A stretch of 64,000 nt of DNA from Candidatus Lernaella stagnicola (GCA_030765525.1 JAVCCK010000038.1:62001-126000); one strand, 5' to 3'. Shown: positions 19,105 to 31,427, numbered from the stretch's first letter. Notes: generated by a model from the sequence alone, not told the origin. A program made the numbers and translations.

Positions 19105-19223
19105 GCGCCCGCCGACTTTCGAGATATGAACGTAGCGTGGATTCTAGCGCCCCTCGGCGCTCAAGCGCAAAGGAGTCGGACACAACAGCAGTCGAAAAAA
19201 AAGGCGTTCAGAGTAGCGCGGCC

Positions 19224-22200
19224 CTACTCCATGTCGGCGTGGTATTCCTGCAGACTGCGAACCTTCAGCGCGCCCTGGCGCACCGCCACGATGCCGCGTA
19301 CGGCCGCCGTCGCTCCCGAGAGAGTGGTGATATACGGCACGTCATGGGTGATTGCGGAGCGGCCGATCTCATATTCGTGCTCGCGCGAAGCCGCGCCCCA
19401 CGGCGTGTTGATGATCAGCGCCAACTCGCCTCGTTGAATCAAACTGACCGAATTCGGCTCGCCCTCGCCGACCTTGTAGATGAGGTCCGCCGGGATGCCG
19501 CACGCGCGCAGCGCCCGCCGGGTGCCCGCCGTGGCCACGATGCCGAAACCCAGTTCGCGCAAGTCGTGGGCGATGGGAATGACGCGCTGCTTGTCGAAAT
19601 CGTTGACGCTGATAAACACCTTGCCGCCGCGCTCCATGTCGTAGCCCACGGCAAGCTGCGACTTGGCAAAGGCGTTGCCGAAACTGTGGCTGATGCCCAT
19701 CACCTCGCCGGTCGAACGCATTTCGGGCCCCAGAAACACGACGCTGTTGTCGAACTTGCTGAAGGGCAGCACGGCCTCCTTCACGCTGATGTGCGTCGGC
19801 ATGCGCTGCTCGATAAGCCCCTGATCCCGCAACGTGATGCCGACCATCACCCGCGCCGCCGCCTTGGCCAACGGCACGCCGGTCGCCTTGGACACGAAGG
19901 GCACCGTGCGGCTGGCCCGCGGGTTGACCTCCAGCACGTACATCACGCCGTCTTTCATGGCGAACTGGATGTTGATCAAGCCCCGCACCTTTAATTCTTT
20001 TGCCAGGACCCGCGTGTAGTGATGCAGGCACTCGAGGGCGTCGGGAGTAATCATGTATGGCGGCAGCACGCAGGCGCTGTCGCCGGAATGCACGCCGGCT
20101 TCCTCGATGTGCTGCATCACGCCGCCGATGAACAACGTGCGCCCGTCGTAGATCGCATCGACGTCGAACTCGTAGGCGTCTTCGAGAAACTTGTCGATCA
20201 GCACCGGGTGTTCCGGGGAAACGTCCACGGCGGCGCGCATGTACTCGGCCAGGCCCTTGTTGTCGTAGACGATCTTCATCGCCCGGCCGCCCAATACGTA
20301 TGAGGGCCGCACCAGCACCGGATAGCCGATCGACCGCGCCACGTCGCGCGCTTCCCGCACCGAAAACGCCGTGCCGTAGGCCGGGTGCGGTATGTCGTGT
20401 TGGCGCAGCAGCGCACCGAAGCGCTTGCGGTCCTCGGCCAGGTCGATGCTGTCGGGCGACGTGCCCAAAATGCGCACGCCCGCGCGCTCCAGTGGAATCG
20501 CCAGTTTGAGTGGTGTCTGCCCGCCGAACTGCACGATCACGCCGTAGGGCTTTTCGTTGTCGATGATCCGCATCACATCTTCGAAGGTCAGCGGTTCAAA
20601 AAAGAGGCGGTCGGTAATGTCGTAGTCGGTGCTGACGGTTTCGGGGTTGCAGTTGATCATCTGCACTTCGTAGCCCTCTTCCTTGAGGGCGAACACGCCG
20701 TGCACGCAACAGTAGTCGAACTCGATGCCCTGTCCGATGCGGTTGGGGCCGCCACCTAGAATGATGATCTTCTTTTTCTTCGACGGCACCGCTTCGTTTT
20801 CGGTTTCGTAGGTCGAATAGTAGTAGGGCGTTTCGGCGGCGAACTCGGCGGCGCAGGTGTCGACGGTCTTGAACACCGCCTCGAGCTTCCACTGCTGCCG
20901 CCGGCGGCGCACTTCCAACGCGTCCGACCCGGTCAAGTGCGCAATTTGCCGATCCGAAAAACCGAGGCGCTTGATCTCCAGCATTTCCTCGCGCGTGAAG
21001 TCATCCAGGTCGCGGCCGCGGATTTCCGTTTCCTTAGCGGCGATTTTGGCGATCCCGTGAATGAACCACGGGTCGATGTTGGACACTTTGCTGATCTGCT
21101 CGACGGTGATGCCGAGCTGCAGGGCGTACTTAACGTAATGCAGCAAGTCGGGGTGTGGTTTCTTGAGCCGTTGCCGCACGAGCTTGCGCAACGCGGTGCG
21201 GTCGGCCTTCGGGTCGAATACGTCCAGCACGTCCTTGCCGTCGCCGCCGAGACCGAAACGCCCGATTTCCAGACTACGAATCGCCTTCTGAAGTGACTCG
21301 GGGAAGGTGCGGCCGATGGCCATCGCCTCGCCGACCGATTTCATTTGTACGCCCAGCGTATCGCGTGCGCCGGGGAACTTTTCGAAATCCCACCGTGGAA
21401 TCTTCGTGACGATGTAATCGATTGACGGCTCGAAGCAGGCCGGCGTCTTACGCGTGATGTCGTTGGGAATCTCATCCAGCGTGAAACCGACCGCCAGCAT
21501 CGCCGCGATCTTCGCGATCGGAAAACCGGTCGCCTTCGAAGCCAACGCCGAACTACGCGACACGCGCGGATTCATCTCGATGATCACCATGCGGCCGTCC
21601 GCCGGATTGACGGCGAACTGCACGTTGGACCCGCCGGTCTCCACGCCGATCTCGTTCATCACCTGGCGCGACGCATCGCGCATGATTTGGTATTCCTTGT
21701 CCGTCAGCGTTTGCGCCGGCGCTACCGTAATCGAATCGCCGGTATGCACGCCCATCGGATCGAGGTTTTCGATGGAGCAGATGACCACGAAGTTGTCCTT
21801 GAAATCGCGCATCACCTCCAGTTCGTATTCCTTCCATCCGATGACCGATTCCTCCACCAGCACCTCGCTCACCGGGCTGAGCGTCAGGGCGTGGCGAATC
21901 ATCGGCCGGAATTCGCGCTGGTTGTACGCCGTGCCGCCGCCGGTGCCGCCCAGCGTAAAGGCCGGGCGCAGGATGACCGGGTAATCGATCTCCCGTATCA
22001 ACGTCATCGCATCTTCTTCGGAGCGGACAATGCCCCCGCGCGGCAGGTCCAGACCGATGCGCCGCATCGCCGCGGCGAACAGCTCACGGCTTTCGGCCTT
22101 CTGAATCGACTCGAATCGCGCGCCGATTAACTCGACGCCGTGCTCATCCAACACGCCTTGCAATGCCAGGTTGTATGCCAAGTTCAGGCCGGTCTGACCG

Positions 22201-22472
22201 CCCAAGGTCGGCAGCAGCACATCGGGCTTCTCGCGCTCGATAATCTTAGCCACGACGTCCGGAGTTAACGGCTCGACGTACGTGCGGTCGGCGATTTCAG
22301 GGTCGGTCATGATCGTGGCCGGGTTCGAATTGACCAAAACAATCTTGTAACCCAGCTTCTTGAGCACGCGGCACGCCTGGGTACCGGAGTAGTCGAATTC
22401 GCAAGCCTGGCCGATGACGATCGGCCCGCTGCCCAGAATGAGGATGCTTTCAATGTCGGTTCGTTGCGGCAA
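19224..22472 (-). CDS. carB: Carbamoyl-phosphate synthase large subunit
   Basis: A full-length 1082-residue CarB. The two homologous ATP-grasp halves are visible: the first starts [26 protein letters not shown], shown here only in part, and the second near residue 560 repeats [20 protein letters not shown]. The C-terminal MGS-like allosteric domain ends ...[20 protein letters not shown]. It makes carbamoyl phosphate from ammonia delivered by CarA, bicarbonate and two ATP, for pyrimidine and arginine synthesis. It is the third gene of pyrG-carA-carB, 21 bases after carA. Confidence 0.97.
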   Translation of the reverse strand: MPQRTDIESILILGSGPIVIGQACEFDYSGTQACRVLKKLGYKIVLVNSNPATIMTDPEIADRTYVEPLTPDVVAKIIEREKPDVLLPTLGGQTGLNLAYNLALQGVLDEHGVELIGARFESIQKAESRELFAAAMRRIGLDLPRGGIVRSEEDAMTLIREIDYPVILRPAFTLGGTGGGTAYNQREFRPMIRHALTLSPVSEVLVEESVIGWKEYELEVMRDFKDNFVVICSIENLDPMGVHTGDSITVAPAQTLTDKEYQIMRDASRQVMNEIGVETGGSNVQFAVNPADGRMVIIEMNPRVSRSSALASKATGFPIAKIAAMLAVGFTLDEIPNDITRKTPACFEPSIDYIVTKIPRWDFEKFPGARDTLGVQMKSVGEAMAIGRTFPESLQKAIRSLEIGRFGLGGDGKDVLDVFDPKADRTALRKLVRQRLKKPHPDLLHYVKYALQLGITVEQISKVSNIDPWFIHGIAKIAAKETEIRGRDLDDFTREEMLEIKRLGFSDRQIAHLTGSDALEVRRRRQQWKLEAVFKTVDTCAAEFAAETPYYYSTYETENEAVPSKKKKIIILGGGPNRIGQGIEFDYCCVHGVFALKEEGYEVQMINCNPETVSTDYDITDRLFFEPLTFEDVMRIIDNEKPYGVIVQFGGQTPLKLAIPLERAGVRILGTSPDSIDLAEDRKRFGALLRQHDIPHPAYGTAFSVREARDVARSIGYPVLVRPSYVLGGRAMKIVYDNKGLAEYMRAAVDVSPEHPVLIDKFLEDAYEFDVDAIYDGRTLFIGGVMQHIEEAGVHSGDSACVLPPYMITPDALECLHHYTRVLAKELKVRGLINIQFAMKDGVMYVLEVNPRASRTVPFVSKATGVPLAKAAARVMVGITLRDQGLIEQRMPTHISVKEAVLPFSKFDNSVVFLGPEMRSTGEVMGISHSFGNAFAKSQLAVGYDMERGGKVFISVNDFDKQRVIPIAHDLRELGFGIVATAGTRRALRACGIPADLIYKVGEGEPNSVSLIQRGELALIINTPWGAASREHEYEIGRSAITHDVPYITTLSGATAAVRGIVAVRQGALKVRSLQEYHADME

Positions 22473-22493
22473 AAGCGTCTCCTGCGCGACAGG

Positions 22494-23633
22494 TTATTTC
22501 TTGCTCTTATTGGCCTTCATCATTTCGACGAAACGGGCGAACAGATATTGCGCGTCATGCGGACCGGGCGATGCCTCCGGGTGGTACTGCACCGAAAACA
22601 CCGGCAGCTTCTTGTGCGCCATACCCTCGACGGTGCGGTCGTTCAAATTCAAATGCGTGCATTCCATATCGCCGCCCATCGACTTCAGATCCACCGCGAA
22701 ACCGTGGTTCTGCGCGGTGATTTCCACTTTCTCGGTCGTCAAGTCCATCACCGGCTGGTTGCCGCCGTGGTGACCGTACTTGAGTTTGTAGGTCGTACCG
22801 CCCAGCGCCAGACAGAGAATCTGGTGCCCGAGGCAGATGCCGAATATCGGTACTTTACCCAGCAGTTCCCGCGCAATGTCGATGGCGTAGTCGACCGCGG
22901 CCGGATCGCCGGGTCCGTTGGACAAAAACACGCCGTCGGGCTTCTTGGCCAGCACGTCGGCGGCGGGCGTCCCGGCCGGGACAACCTCGACCCGACAGCC
23001 TGCCGAAATCAAGTTGCGCAAAATGTTGAGCTTGATGCCGTAGTCGTACGCAACGACGCGGTACCGACCGCGCCGGTTCCCCTTTCCGTAACCGCCCTCT
23101 CGCGTCCAGGTTTCCTCGTTCCAGGTGTAAGGCGCGTCTGTCGTCACCTCACGCACCAGGTCGCGGCCTTCCAACGGCGGCGCCGCGGCGGCTTTGCGCG
23201 CCAGGGACGCGGCGTCGAGATCCTCGGTGGAAATCACGCCCATCTGCGCGCCCGCTTCGCGGATATGCTTGGTCAGGGCGCGCGTGTCGATGCCTTCGAT
23301 ACCCACGACGCCGGCGTCGCGCAGATAGGCGTCCAAGGTCATACCGCCGCGCCAGTTGCTGGGCGTGCCGCTGGCCTCGCGAACCACAAAACCCCGCAGA
23401 TGAATCCGCCGGGCCTCGATGTCCTCGGCGTTGATTCCGTAGTTGCCGATCAGCGGGTAGGTCATGGTAACGATCTGCCCGGCATAGGATGGATCGGTGA
23501 GGATCTCCTGGTAGCCCATCATGGAAGTATTGAAGACCACCTCGCCGATCGCCTCGCCGATTCGGCCGACGGCATAACCGGGAAAGGCGCGACCATCGGC
23601 CAATACCAGTAAGGCACGGTTGCGTTGGGTCAT
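22494..23633 (-). CDS. carA: Carbamoyl-phosphate synthase small (glutaminase) subunit
   Basis: A 379-residue CarA with the N-terminal domain ([15 protein letters not shown]) and a class I glutamine amidotransferase domain whose nucleophile is the Cys in [10 protein letters not shown] near residue 262, with the His-Glu pair in [13 protein letters not shown] near 345. It supplies ammonia to CarB. The start at 23633 was chosen because GAGAGG lies 6 bases upstream; it follows the pyrG stop by 10 bases. Confidence 0.96.
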   Translation of the reverse strand: MTQRNRALLVLADGRAFPGYAVGRIGEAIGEVVFNTSMMGYQEILTDPSYAGQIVTMTYPLIGNYGINAEDIEARRIHLRGFVVREASGTPSNWRGGMTLDAYLRDAGVVGIEGIDTRALTKHIREAGAQMGVISTEDLDAASLARKAAAAPPLEGRDLVREVTTDAPYTWNEETWTREGGYGKGNRRGRYRVVAYDYGIKLNILRNLISAGCRVEVVPAGTPAADVLAKKPDGVFLSNGPGDPAAVDYAIDIARELLGKVPIFGICLGHQILCLALGGTTYKLKYGHHGGNQPVMDLTTEKVEITAQNHGFAVDLKSMGGDMECTHLNLNDRTVEGMAHKKLPVFSVQYHPEASPGPHDAQYLFARFVEMMKANKSKK

Positions 23634-23643
23634 AGTTTTCCTC

Positions 23644-25542
23644 TCAACGACCATGTTCATGTTGAGGCGGATTTTTACGCTGGTACGCCGCGCGAATCAA
23701 ATCGCGAAACAGCGGCGCCGGTTTTTCCAATTTCGACCTCAACTCGGGGTGGAACTGGCAACCCATAAAATACGCGTGATCCGGCAATTCCATGACCTGC
23801 TTGATCTGCCCCGTATCGTTGTGGCCCGAAAACACCAGCCCGGCCTCCTCGAGTTGCGCCACGTATTCCGGGTTGACCTCGTACCGGTGCCGAAAACGCT
23901 CGCGGATCAAGGTCTCTCCGCCGTAAGTTTCCGACGCCCGGCTACCGGCCTGTAACACGATGTCGTGACCGCCCAGGCGCATCGTGCCGCCCTTCAGCAA
24001 AATATTGATCTGCTCGGGCAGAATGCAAACCACGGGGTGACCGATCTCCGCGCCCTCGTCGGCCACTTCCATGGTGTTCGCTTCCGTCAATCCCAAAACG
24101 TTGCGGGCATATTCCACAACGGCGAGTTGCATCCCGTAGCAGATACCCAAAAACGGCACGTTCGCCTCGCGGCAATATTCGATCACCGCGATCTTGCCCT
24201 CGATGCCCCGAGTGCCGAAGCCGCCCGGCACAATCACCGCGTCCACGTCTTTGAGCGCGTCCTCGCAAGTTTTGGCGCCGCGTTCGACGTCGGTCGTGTC
24301 CAGCCACGCGATTTCCACCCGCCCGTCGATGTGGGCTCCGCTGTGGCGACTCGCTTCGATGACGCTGGCGTAGCTATCGTGCAGATCGGTGTACTTACCG
24401 CATATCGCCACGCGCACCAGCAAGCCGTCGTCCCGCCGCAGGCGGTCCACCAGGCGCCGCCATTCGCTTAACTCCGGCGGCGAATAAATGCCCAACCGCT
24501 TGTGCAGAATTTCCGTGAGGCCCTCCTCCTCAAAACACAGCGGTATGCGGTATACCGTATCCACGTCCACGCCGGAAATCACCGCTTCCTGGTCAATATT
24601 GCAGAACAGCGCAATCTTCGTCTTGATTTTGTCCGGCAAAATCTCCGGACTGCGCCCGATAATGACATCCGGCGACAAGCCGCGTTCGTTGAGCAGCTTG
24701 GCCGCCTGTTGCGTCGGTTTGGATTTGTGCTCGCCGACGCCGTAGGGAATCGGCACATAGGTCAGCAGTACGACCATAATGTTCTCGCGCCCGACTTCCT
24801 GCCGAAGCTGCCGGCAAGCCTCGATGTATAGCTCGTTTTCCATATCGCCGATGGTGCCGCCGATCTCGATCAGACCGATGTCGGCCTCTTCCAGGCCCAC
24901 CGTGCCGTAAAACCACTCCTTGATGCTGTCGGTTACGTGGGGGATGAGCTGCACGGTCTGGCCCAAGTAGTCCCCGGCGCGCTCGCGCTCGAGGATCTGC
25001 TTGTAGACCTTGCCCATCGTCAGGTTCCACGAAAACTTGCACGTCACGCCCAAGAACCGCTCGTAATGGCCGAAATCCATGTCGACTTCGCCGCCGTCGT
25101 CGAGCACAAACACCTCGCCGTGCTCGATGGGATTCATCGTGCCCGGGTCGGTATTCAGGTAGCCGTCGGCCTTTACGGGGACGATTTTCAGCCGTGATGC
25201 CAACAATTTACCCATCGACGCCGCCGCGATGCCCTTGCCGAGGCCGGACAGCACGCCGCCGATCGTGATGATGTACTTGACGTGCTTGCGCCCGTACTCC
25301 ACGGCCCGATCCCATTCTCTGCCGCGCCTGGGCATGCCGTGACTAAGCGTGGTTTCCGGTTCGACCTCGGTTTCGGCGAGAAAATCGTCTAGATCCTCCT
25401 CGCTGATACGGTATTGGCCACGATTGCCCACTTTGAGCGCTTTTAGATCGCCCGACTTTACCCAGCGGCGTACAGTGCTGATCGAAACCTTCAGACGTTC
25501 CGCCACATCCTCAAGTGTAAGGAATTGCTCTGGATCTTTCAT
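23644..25542 (-). CDS. pyrG: CTP synthase with an N-terminal excisionase/MerR-type HTH domain (fusion)
   Basis: A 632-residue single ORF. Residues about 7-56 form a helix-turn-helix of the HTH_17/excisionase type ([20 protein letters not shown], then [17 protein letters not shown]), joined by a linker of about 30 residues to a complete CTP synthase of about 545 residues. The synthase starts [17 protein letters not shown] (P-loop), and the glutaminase Cys lies in [10 protein letters not shown], with the catalytic His in CQFHPE. It makes CTP from UTP, ATP and glutamine. GAGG lies 8 bases before the ATG at 25542; an ATG at 25569 has no ribosome site, and the only internal ATG before the synthase also lacks one, so the fusion is likely real. 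It heads the pyrG-carA-carB operon, where the HTH could give autoregulation (inference). Confidence 0.9.
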   Translation of the reverse strand: MKDPEQFLTLEDVAERLKVSISTVRRWVKSGDLKALKVGNRGQYRISEEDLDDFLAETEVEPETTLSHGMPRRGREWDRAVEYGRKHVKYIITIGGVLSGLGKGIAAASMGKLLASRLKIVPVKADGYLNTDPGTMNPIEHGEVFVLDDGGEVDMDFGHYERFLGVTCKFSWNLTMGKVYKQILERERAGDYLGQTVQLIPHVTDSIKEWFYGTVGLEEADIGLIEIGGTIGDMENELYIEACRQLRQEVGRENIMVVLLTYVPIPYGVGEHKSKPTQQAAKLLNERGLSPDVIIGRSPEILPDKIKTKIALFCNIDQEAVISGVDVDTVYRIPLCFEEEGLTEILHKRLGIYSPPELSEWRRLVDRLRRDDGLLVRVAICGKYTDLHDSYASVIEASRHSGAHIDGRVEIAWLDTTDVERGAKTCEDALKDVDAVIVPGGFGTRGIEGKIAVIEYCREANVPFLGICYGMQLAVVEYARNVLGLTEANTMEVADEGAEIGHPVVCILPEQINILLKGGTMRLGGHDIVLQAGSRASETYGGETLIRERFRHRYEVNPEYVAQLEEAGLVFSGHNDTGQIKQVMELPDHAYFMGCQFHPELRSKLEKPAPLFRDLIRAAYQRKNPPQHEHGR

Positions 25543-25716
25543 TTCGGAAGCCTCGTCAATACTTGTCATTGGTAGTCAGTTATGGCTGGGACTAACTTCT
25601 ACCGCGATTGCGGCTTCGGGTCAAGAAAAAGCTCGCTTTTATATTCCTAAGAAATATGTATATGAAGAGAGACGCGAAAAAACGATTTCTCGTCTTCGAG
25701 CGACGGGTGAGCGAAT

Positions 25717-25748
25717 GGGAAAGGCAGATTTTCAGACCTGCCTTTCCC
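25717..25748 (-). terminator. Perfect 11-bp inverted repeat between the small Cys-protein gene and pyrG
   Basis: GGGAAAGGCAG at 25717-25727 pairs with CTGCCTTTCCC at 25738-25748 around a 10-base loop. It begins 5 bases beyond the stop of the small gene at 25754, so it may end that transcript, but there is no T-run on either strand. It also sits in the leader or promoter region of pyrG, about 175-205 bases before its start, and could serve as an operator or attenuator. Confidence 0.5.
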
Positions 25749-25753
25749 GATGA

Positions 25754-25909
25754 CTAACGCGTACGGCGGACGAGGACGTAACTCGGATGTTTACAGCCGT
25801 TTGCGCAAGGCGGGAACGGTTCGCCTTTTACGCAAGTAACTTCGTTTCCGCACGTCTTTTCCCGGTAGATACCGGATTCCGGAACGGTTTCGCCAGGTTT
25901 GTACGACAT
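25754..25909 (-). CDS. Small four-cysteine protein, YjzC-like
   Basis: A 51-residue protein beginning MSYKPGETVPESGIYREKTC and containing TCVKGEPFPPCANGCKH. The pattern PGxxxPxSGxY...KGExFPPC recalls the short YjzC-like family, and the four Cys suggest a zinc site. A strong ribosome site (GGGAGG, 10 bases before the ATG) and the hairpin just beyond the stop support a real gene. It lies upstream of the pyrG operon on the same strand. The function is unknown. Confidence 0.75.
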   Translation of the reverse strand: MSYKPGETVPESGIYREKTCGNEVTCVKGEPFPPCANGCKHPSYVLVRRTR

Positions 25910-26121
25910 CGACACCTCACCTCCCTTCTATATTCGTTTATTATCGCTTGACCGTTATAGTCCGTATGCCCATATTAGTCATGCAACATCTATATATGCC
26001 GAGCAAAATGAATTTTTTGCCATGCCGTGCGGAAAAATTTTTTTCTCCCCCGCATAAATATATGTAGATCGACGCGCGCGGATTGTTCGATTTTGCGGCG
26101 GAACTATGGGAGGCTGCTATC

Positions 26122-26745
26122 TTGGATGAATACTTTGAACGCTTTGAACTAGAAGAAACAATCATGGCGGAGTTCACCGAGCTTCACCAACGACTCATGA
26201 ATGCCGCGAAGCGTTACGAATTCCAGCTTCGAAACGTAGGATGTACACACGTTGGCGCCAATGACCTGGTAAACGAGACGCTTGCGAGAGTTCTTGAGGG
26301 TCGACGACGATTGAAGCGCGCGGCATCTACGACAATAACGGATTTTCTTTTTGGCGTGATGAAAAGCATTGCATCTGGTTTCGTCGACTCTAATCGAAAC
26401 CTCGTCGTGGACGACGCCGATTCAAAAATCGAACATTTGAATATTGATAGTATTCCAGAGTGGGCATCAACAAGATCTCGAGAGATGTCACCAGAAGAAA
26501 TCGTCCTGTGTCAAAACGAAGCCGGAAAAATCCTCAAATGGCTTTATGACAGCTTCGACGACGACGAAGTTGTTCAAGATTTGTTAATATGCGCCGAGGA
26601 TGGGTTAATTGAGCCAAACGATATTGCACAACAATCTGGAAGAAGCGTTGACGAGATATATAAAGCAAAAAAAAGACTTAGAAGAAAAATTGACGACCTA
26701 AAAAGCCTCATGACTTTTCCGAACAGCGAAAGGGACCGAAAATGA
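26122..26745 (+). CDS. Sigma-70-family (ECF-like) RNA polymerase sigma factor
   Basis: About 207 residues. Region 2 is seen in NDLVNETLARVLEGRRRLKR followed by DFLFGVMKSIASGFVDSNRN, the promoter-melting and core-binding part; region 4 is the C-terminal HTH EPNDIAQQSGRSVDEIYKAK then KRLRRKI. The start is uncertain: a TTG at 26122 has GGGAGG 8 bases upstream and an ATG at 26164 is the alternative. It is the first gene of an AT-richer island and overlaps the next gene as ATGA. It probably directs transcription of island genes, which is inference. Confidence 0.75.
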   Translation: MDEYFERFELEETIMAEFTELHQRLMNAAKRYEFQLRNVGCTHVGANDLVNETLARVLEGRRRLKRAASTTITDFLFGVMKSIASGFVDSNRNLVVDDADSKIEHLNIDSIPEWASTRSREMSPEEIVLCQNEAGKILKWLYDSFDDDEVVQDLLICAEDGLIEPNDIAQQSGRSVDEIYKAKKRLRRKIDDLKSLMTFPNSERDRK

Positions 26746-27134
26746 CAAATCACAACTGGGATAAAATCGTTAAAATAATTCATAGCATTAACGTCAATGA
26801 TGATACGGCGCTCGACGAAGTCACAAAAAAATTGGTCTCGTTTGGAATAGATCCGGAAACAGAAAGAAAAGACTGTCTAATGAAACTTGAACATGTGTTT
26901 GCAGAAGCAAGAAGGACTCGACTCACGGCCGCGCGACAGCGAAAACGTCGCAACATATGGGAGAAAAAAGAATACGCCGCGCGAGTAAGATCGATGCCAA
27001 TTGACGCCGTGAAACGAGAATTGAGACAATTTGGACAAGTCATTCCTCTCTATCGAGACTTTGAGAAATTGACACACGATGATCTTAGATCACTTCTCGT
27101 AGACCTTCTACTTACACAAAAGGAAACAGAGTAA
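26742..27134 (+). CDS. Small charged protein of unknown function in the sigma/ImmA island
   Basis: A 130-residue, mostly helical, highly charged cytoplasmic protein with a basic central stretch (RRTRLTAARQRKRRNIWEKK). No family recognised. Translational coupling to the sigma factor (ATGA, 26742-26745) suggests a partner such as an anti-sigma factor or a regulator degraded by the ImmA-like peptidase encoded next. Codon use and base composition are more AT-rich than the flanking chromosome. Confidence 0.7.
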   Translation: MTNHNWDKIVKIIHSINVNDDTALDEVTKKLVSFGIDPETERKDCLMKLEHVFAEARRTRLTAARQRKRRNIWEKKEYAARVRSMPIDAVKRELRQFGQVIPLYRDFEKLTHDDLRSLLVDLLLTQKETE

Positions 27135-27137
27135 AAC

Positions 27138-27911
27138 TTGGCGGTGGACTTGCCATATTCGCTTCGAGCCGCGGAATCTGAAGCGGAGAACGTCTCGAAT
27201 GCGTTTGGTATCCGTGCTCCGGAACATATCGATTTAGAAAGCATCGCCGACGTTTTAGGTGCTAACGTCATCATTGGGCCGCTTTCTGGAGCAGAAGCCC
27301 GGCTGACGCGCTTTGGGGAAAACGCTACAATTCGAGTTTCAGACGCAATAACGAATCGTGGTCGAATCCGGTTTAGTATAGCCCATGAATTAGGCCATCT
27401 GTGCTTGAATCATTACGAGGAGTCTATTAAACAATGTTCTGCTTCTGACATGACGAATTGGAGCGGAAACGCGCAACATGAAGTGCAAGCCAATGTTTTT
27501 GCAGCAGAATTGCTTATGCCTCGCCGGCTAATGCCGGAATTTTGTGAAATCTCGCCAGTAAACTTCGATAAAGTTGACGTTATTTGCGATACATTTCAGG
27601 TGTCGAGGGTAGCCGCGACGATTCGTTTTGTTCGTTTTCAAAGCGAAAGCTGCGCAGTTGTTTATTCTGAGCGCGGCGTCACGAAATGGCTTTTCAAAAG
27701 CCAAGATTTCCACCCTTTCATTGAGACCGGTGTACGTTTAGATCAAAGAACCCTCGCTTACGATTATTTCACTTATCAAAAAATATGGCCTGAGCCGACT
27801 GGCGTACCGGCAAATGCTTGGTGTGACCGATCCGGATTCGAAATAATTGAAAACACTTTCGCGATACCATATTTAAACGCCACGCTTTCATTACTTTGGA
27901 TAGAGTCGTGA
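27138..27911 (+). CDS. ImmA/IrrE-family metallopeptidase
   Basis: A 257-residue protein with zinc motif HELGH in FSIAHELGHLCLNH near residue 82 and a third-ligand Glu in HEVQANVFAAELLMP near 118, both typical of ImmA/IrrE (PF06114). Such peptidases cleave repressors or sense stress, for example ImmA in ICEBs1 and IrrE in Deinococcus. The start is a TTG at 27138 or a GTG at 27144; both are weakly supported. It follows the 130-residue gene by 3 bases, so the neighbour protein or the sigma factor is a natural candidate substrate (inference). Confidence 0.85.
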   Translation: MAVDLPYSLRAAESEAENVSNAFGIRAPEHIDLESIADVLGANVIIGPLSGAEARLTRFGENATIRVSDAITNRGRIRFSIAHELGHLCLNHYEESIKQCSASDMTNWSGNAQHEVQANVFAAELLMPRRLMPEFCEISPVNFDKVDVICDTFQVSRVAATIRFVRFQSESCAVVYSERGVTKWLFKSQDFHPFIETGVRLDQRTLAYDYFTYQKIWPEPTGVPANAWCDRSGFEIIENTFAIPYLNATLSLLWIES

Positions 27912-27970
27912 AGTGATACGTTGACTTTACTTGATTTCGTAGCAACCACTTACCTGCAAGGAAAATGAAC

Positions 27971-28099
27971 ATGTCGAAAAAAACTGTGCCCGTCAGGAAG
28001 CACAAAAGATCAACACCGTCTTCGCCAAAGAAAAAATCTCCAAAGCCCGGCCCGAAATCGGTTACGGTTAAAAAACATAATCGTTCGGAACCGGATTAA
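27971..28099 (+). CDS. Very small basic protein
   Basis: A 42-residue protein rich in Lys, Pro and Ser (MSKKTVPVRKHKRSTPSSPK then KKSPKPGPKSVTVKKH). AAGGA lies about 9 bases before the ATG at 27971. It lies 59 bases after the ImmA/IrrE gene and shares its AT-richer composition. It could be a nucleic-acid-binding peptide, but nothing more can be said. Confidence 0.5.
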   Translation: MSKKTVPVRKHKRSTPSSPKKKSPKPGPKSVTVKKHNRSEPD

Positions 28100-28222
28100 T
28101 AATCGCGAACATCTTTTCCTATGTTGAGCGCCGGAATCTCCCAAAGAATGATGTTTTCGGTTTTGTTATTCCGGAATCGTCGAAGTCTGCGCCCAGAAAA
28201 CAAGTTGATTATTTTTTTACAA

Positions 28223-28249
28223 CGGGCGGCGCCAAAATGGTGCCGCCCG
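28223..28249. terminator. Strong GC hairpin between the island and the glutamine synthetase gene
   Basis: CGGGCGGCGCC (28223-28233) pairs with GGTGCCGCCCG (28239-28249) with one G-T pair and a 5-base loop. It lies 36 bases beyond the stop of the minus-strand glutamine synthetase gene and 124 bases beyond the island's last gene. No clear T-run follows on either strand, so termination is probable but not certain. Confidence 0.5.
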
Positions 28250-28284
28250 GAACAAAAATAGCATCGGAATGTGCGTTATGGGAA

Positions 28285-30396
<2,112 letters not shown>

Positions 30397-30833
30397 GTGA
30401 CGATCCCTTACTCGTTAAATTGGCGGAGAAGCAAATTGACCATTTGAATGTAACACAAAAAACTGCCTTTGCAATCATTTTGTTTTAAATATTTCACTTT
30501 AGAGCCTTTGACACTGCAAATCATCGCTGATTTCGAAAGTTTCGCACTCATTTGGCTTCTCTTTTTGCATTGAGAACGGTATTGGTCAGCATTACTATTA
30601 TCTCAATTACGGCAAAATAACCTTTTTTTCGACGCCTTGCGTCACGACAAGATTCGAAAATGACTGCTAAAAATGAAATATGGCCAATGCTCGGAACTGT
30701 TCGAGTCACAACGGCGAAGCGTGCCGGAGGATATTTTTCAACCCAACACGCCTTGCGGCGGCCGGAGCAAATGAAGTATTTTTGCCAAAGATGAGCCCTG
30801 CCATTCGGCGGGGTTAAAAGGAGATGTGTAACC
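30397..30833. other. AT-rich intergenic region between divergent genes
   Basis: 437 bases between the starts of glnN (minus) and the gene at 30834 (plus). It is clearly AT-richer than its surroundings, especially 30420-30660, and must carry both promoters. I found no convincing sigma-54 pair, no hairpin of note and no small ORF with a good ribosome site. An AAGGAG ribosome site for the plus-strand gene lies at its right end. Confidence 0.6.
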
Positions 30834-31427
30834 GTGCGACGCTATTGGCCCCATATCGTGGCCGTGCTGGCCAGCATCGTTTCGTTGGCGATCATCTGGT
30901 CGATCGAGCCACCCATCACGTTTCAGCCGAAACGGCCAAGCCAGATGTCCCGCTCCGCCGGTAAGGCCCGCGATTACTTCGTGCGCCTGGAAGCGACTCA
31001 ACCACTGACCGCCGCCGAGTTGGTCGTGAAAATCGCGTGGGACAAAGAACAGATCAAAGCACCACGGGTTTGGCATGCGCCGCTATCGCGCCAGGTGCGG
31101 CCCCGCGCCCGAATCGAAAACGGGGAAATGACAATCAGTTTCCGGCCGATGCCGCGAGCCACGCGGCGCTTGGCCAAGCAAGGGAAAATGCCGCTCATCG
31201 ACGGCCAGGGGCGGTTGGCGCGCCTCGGTTTTCGCCGCGTCGGTAGCCGGCAGGAGATTGGCCCGGACGCATTGCGCATCGTGGAGGCGGTGGCCGTCTT
31301 ACAGGATGGGCGGGAAGTTCCACTGACAGACCTGCAGTTCGTGCCGTACAAGCCGCCGCATCGCCGCGAGAAAGCGCGCCGGCCTCAAGCCCGGAAGAAA
31401 CCCGTAATCAAGGAGCAACCATCGTGA
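30834..31427 (+). CDS. Exported/membrane-anchored protein of unknown function, coupled to a Wzz-like gene
   Basis: A 197-residue protein from a GTG start with AAAAGGAG upstream. One N-terminal membrane segment (VAVLASIVSLAIIWSI), then a small beta-rich domain and a basic C-terminus (RREKARRPQARKKPVIK). The stop overlaps the following GTG start (GTGA), so it likely works with the polysaccharide copolymerase encoded next. No family recognised. Confidence 0.7.
   Translation: MRRYWPHIVAVLASIVSLAIIWSIEPPITFQPKRPSQMSRSAGKARDYFVRLEATQPLTAAELVVKIAWDKEQIKAPRVWHAPLSRQVRPRARIENGEMTISFRPMPRATRRLAKQGKMPLIDGQGRLARLGFRRVGSRQEIGPDALRIVEAVAVLQDGREVPLTDLQFVPYKPPHRREKARRPQARKKPVIKEQPS

Noticed and set aside
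19146-19205. Terminator of the carB operon
   Set aside because: On the minus strand a T-run (19197-19204) comes before a small 6-bp hairpin (AGCGCC/GGCGCT near 19147-19162); the order is wrong for an intrinsic terminator.
28223-28249. Bidirectional intrinsic terminator
   Set aside because: The stem is strong, but no T-run follows on either strand, so intrinsic termination in both directions is not supported; listed as probable only.
30397-30833. Sigma-54 promoter for the glutamine synthetase gene
   Set aside because: I searched for GG-N10-GC pairs in the upstream region and saw no convincing -24/-12 element.
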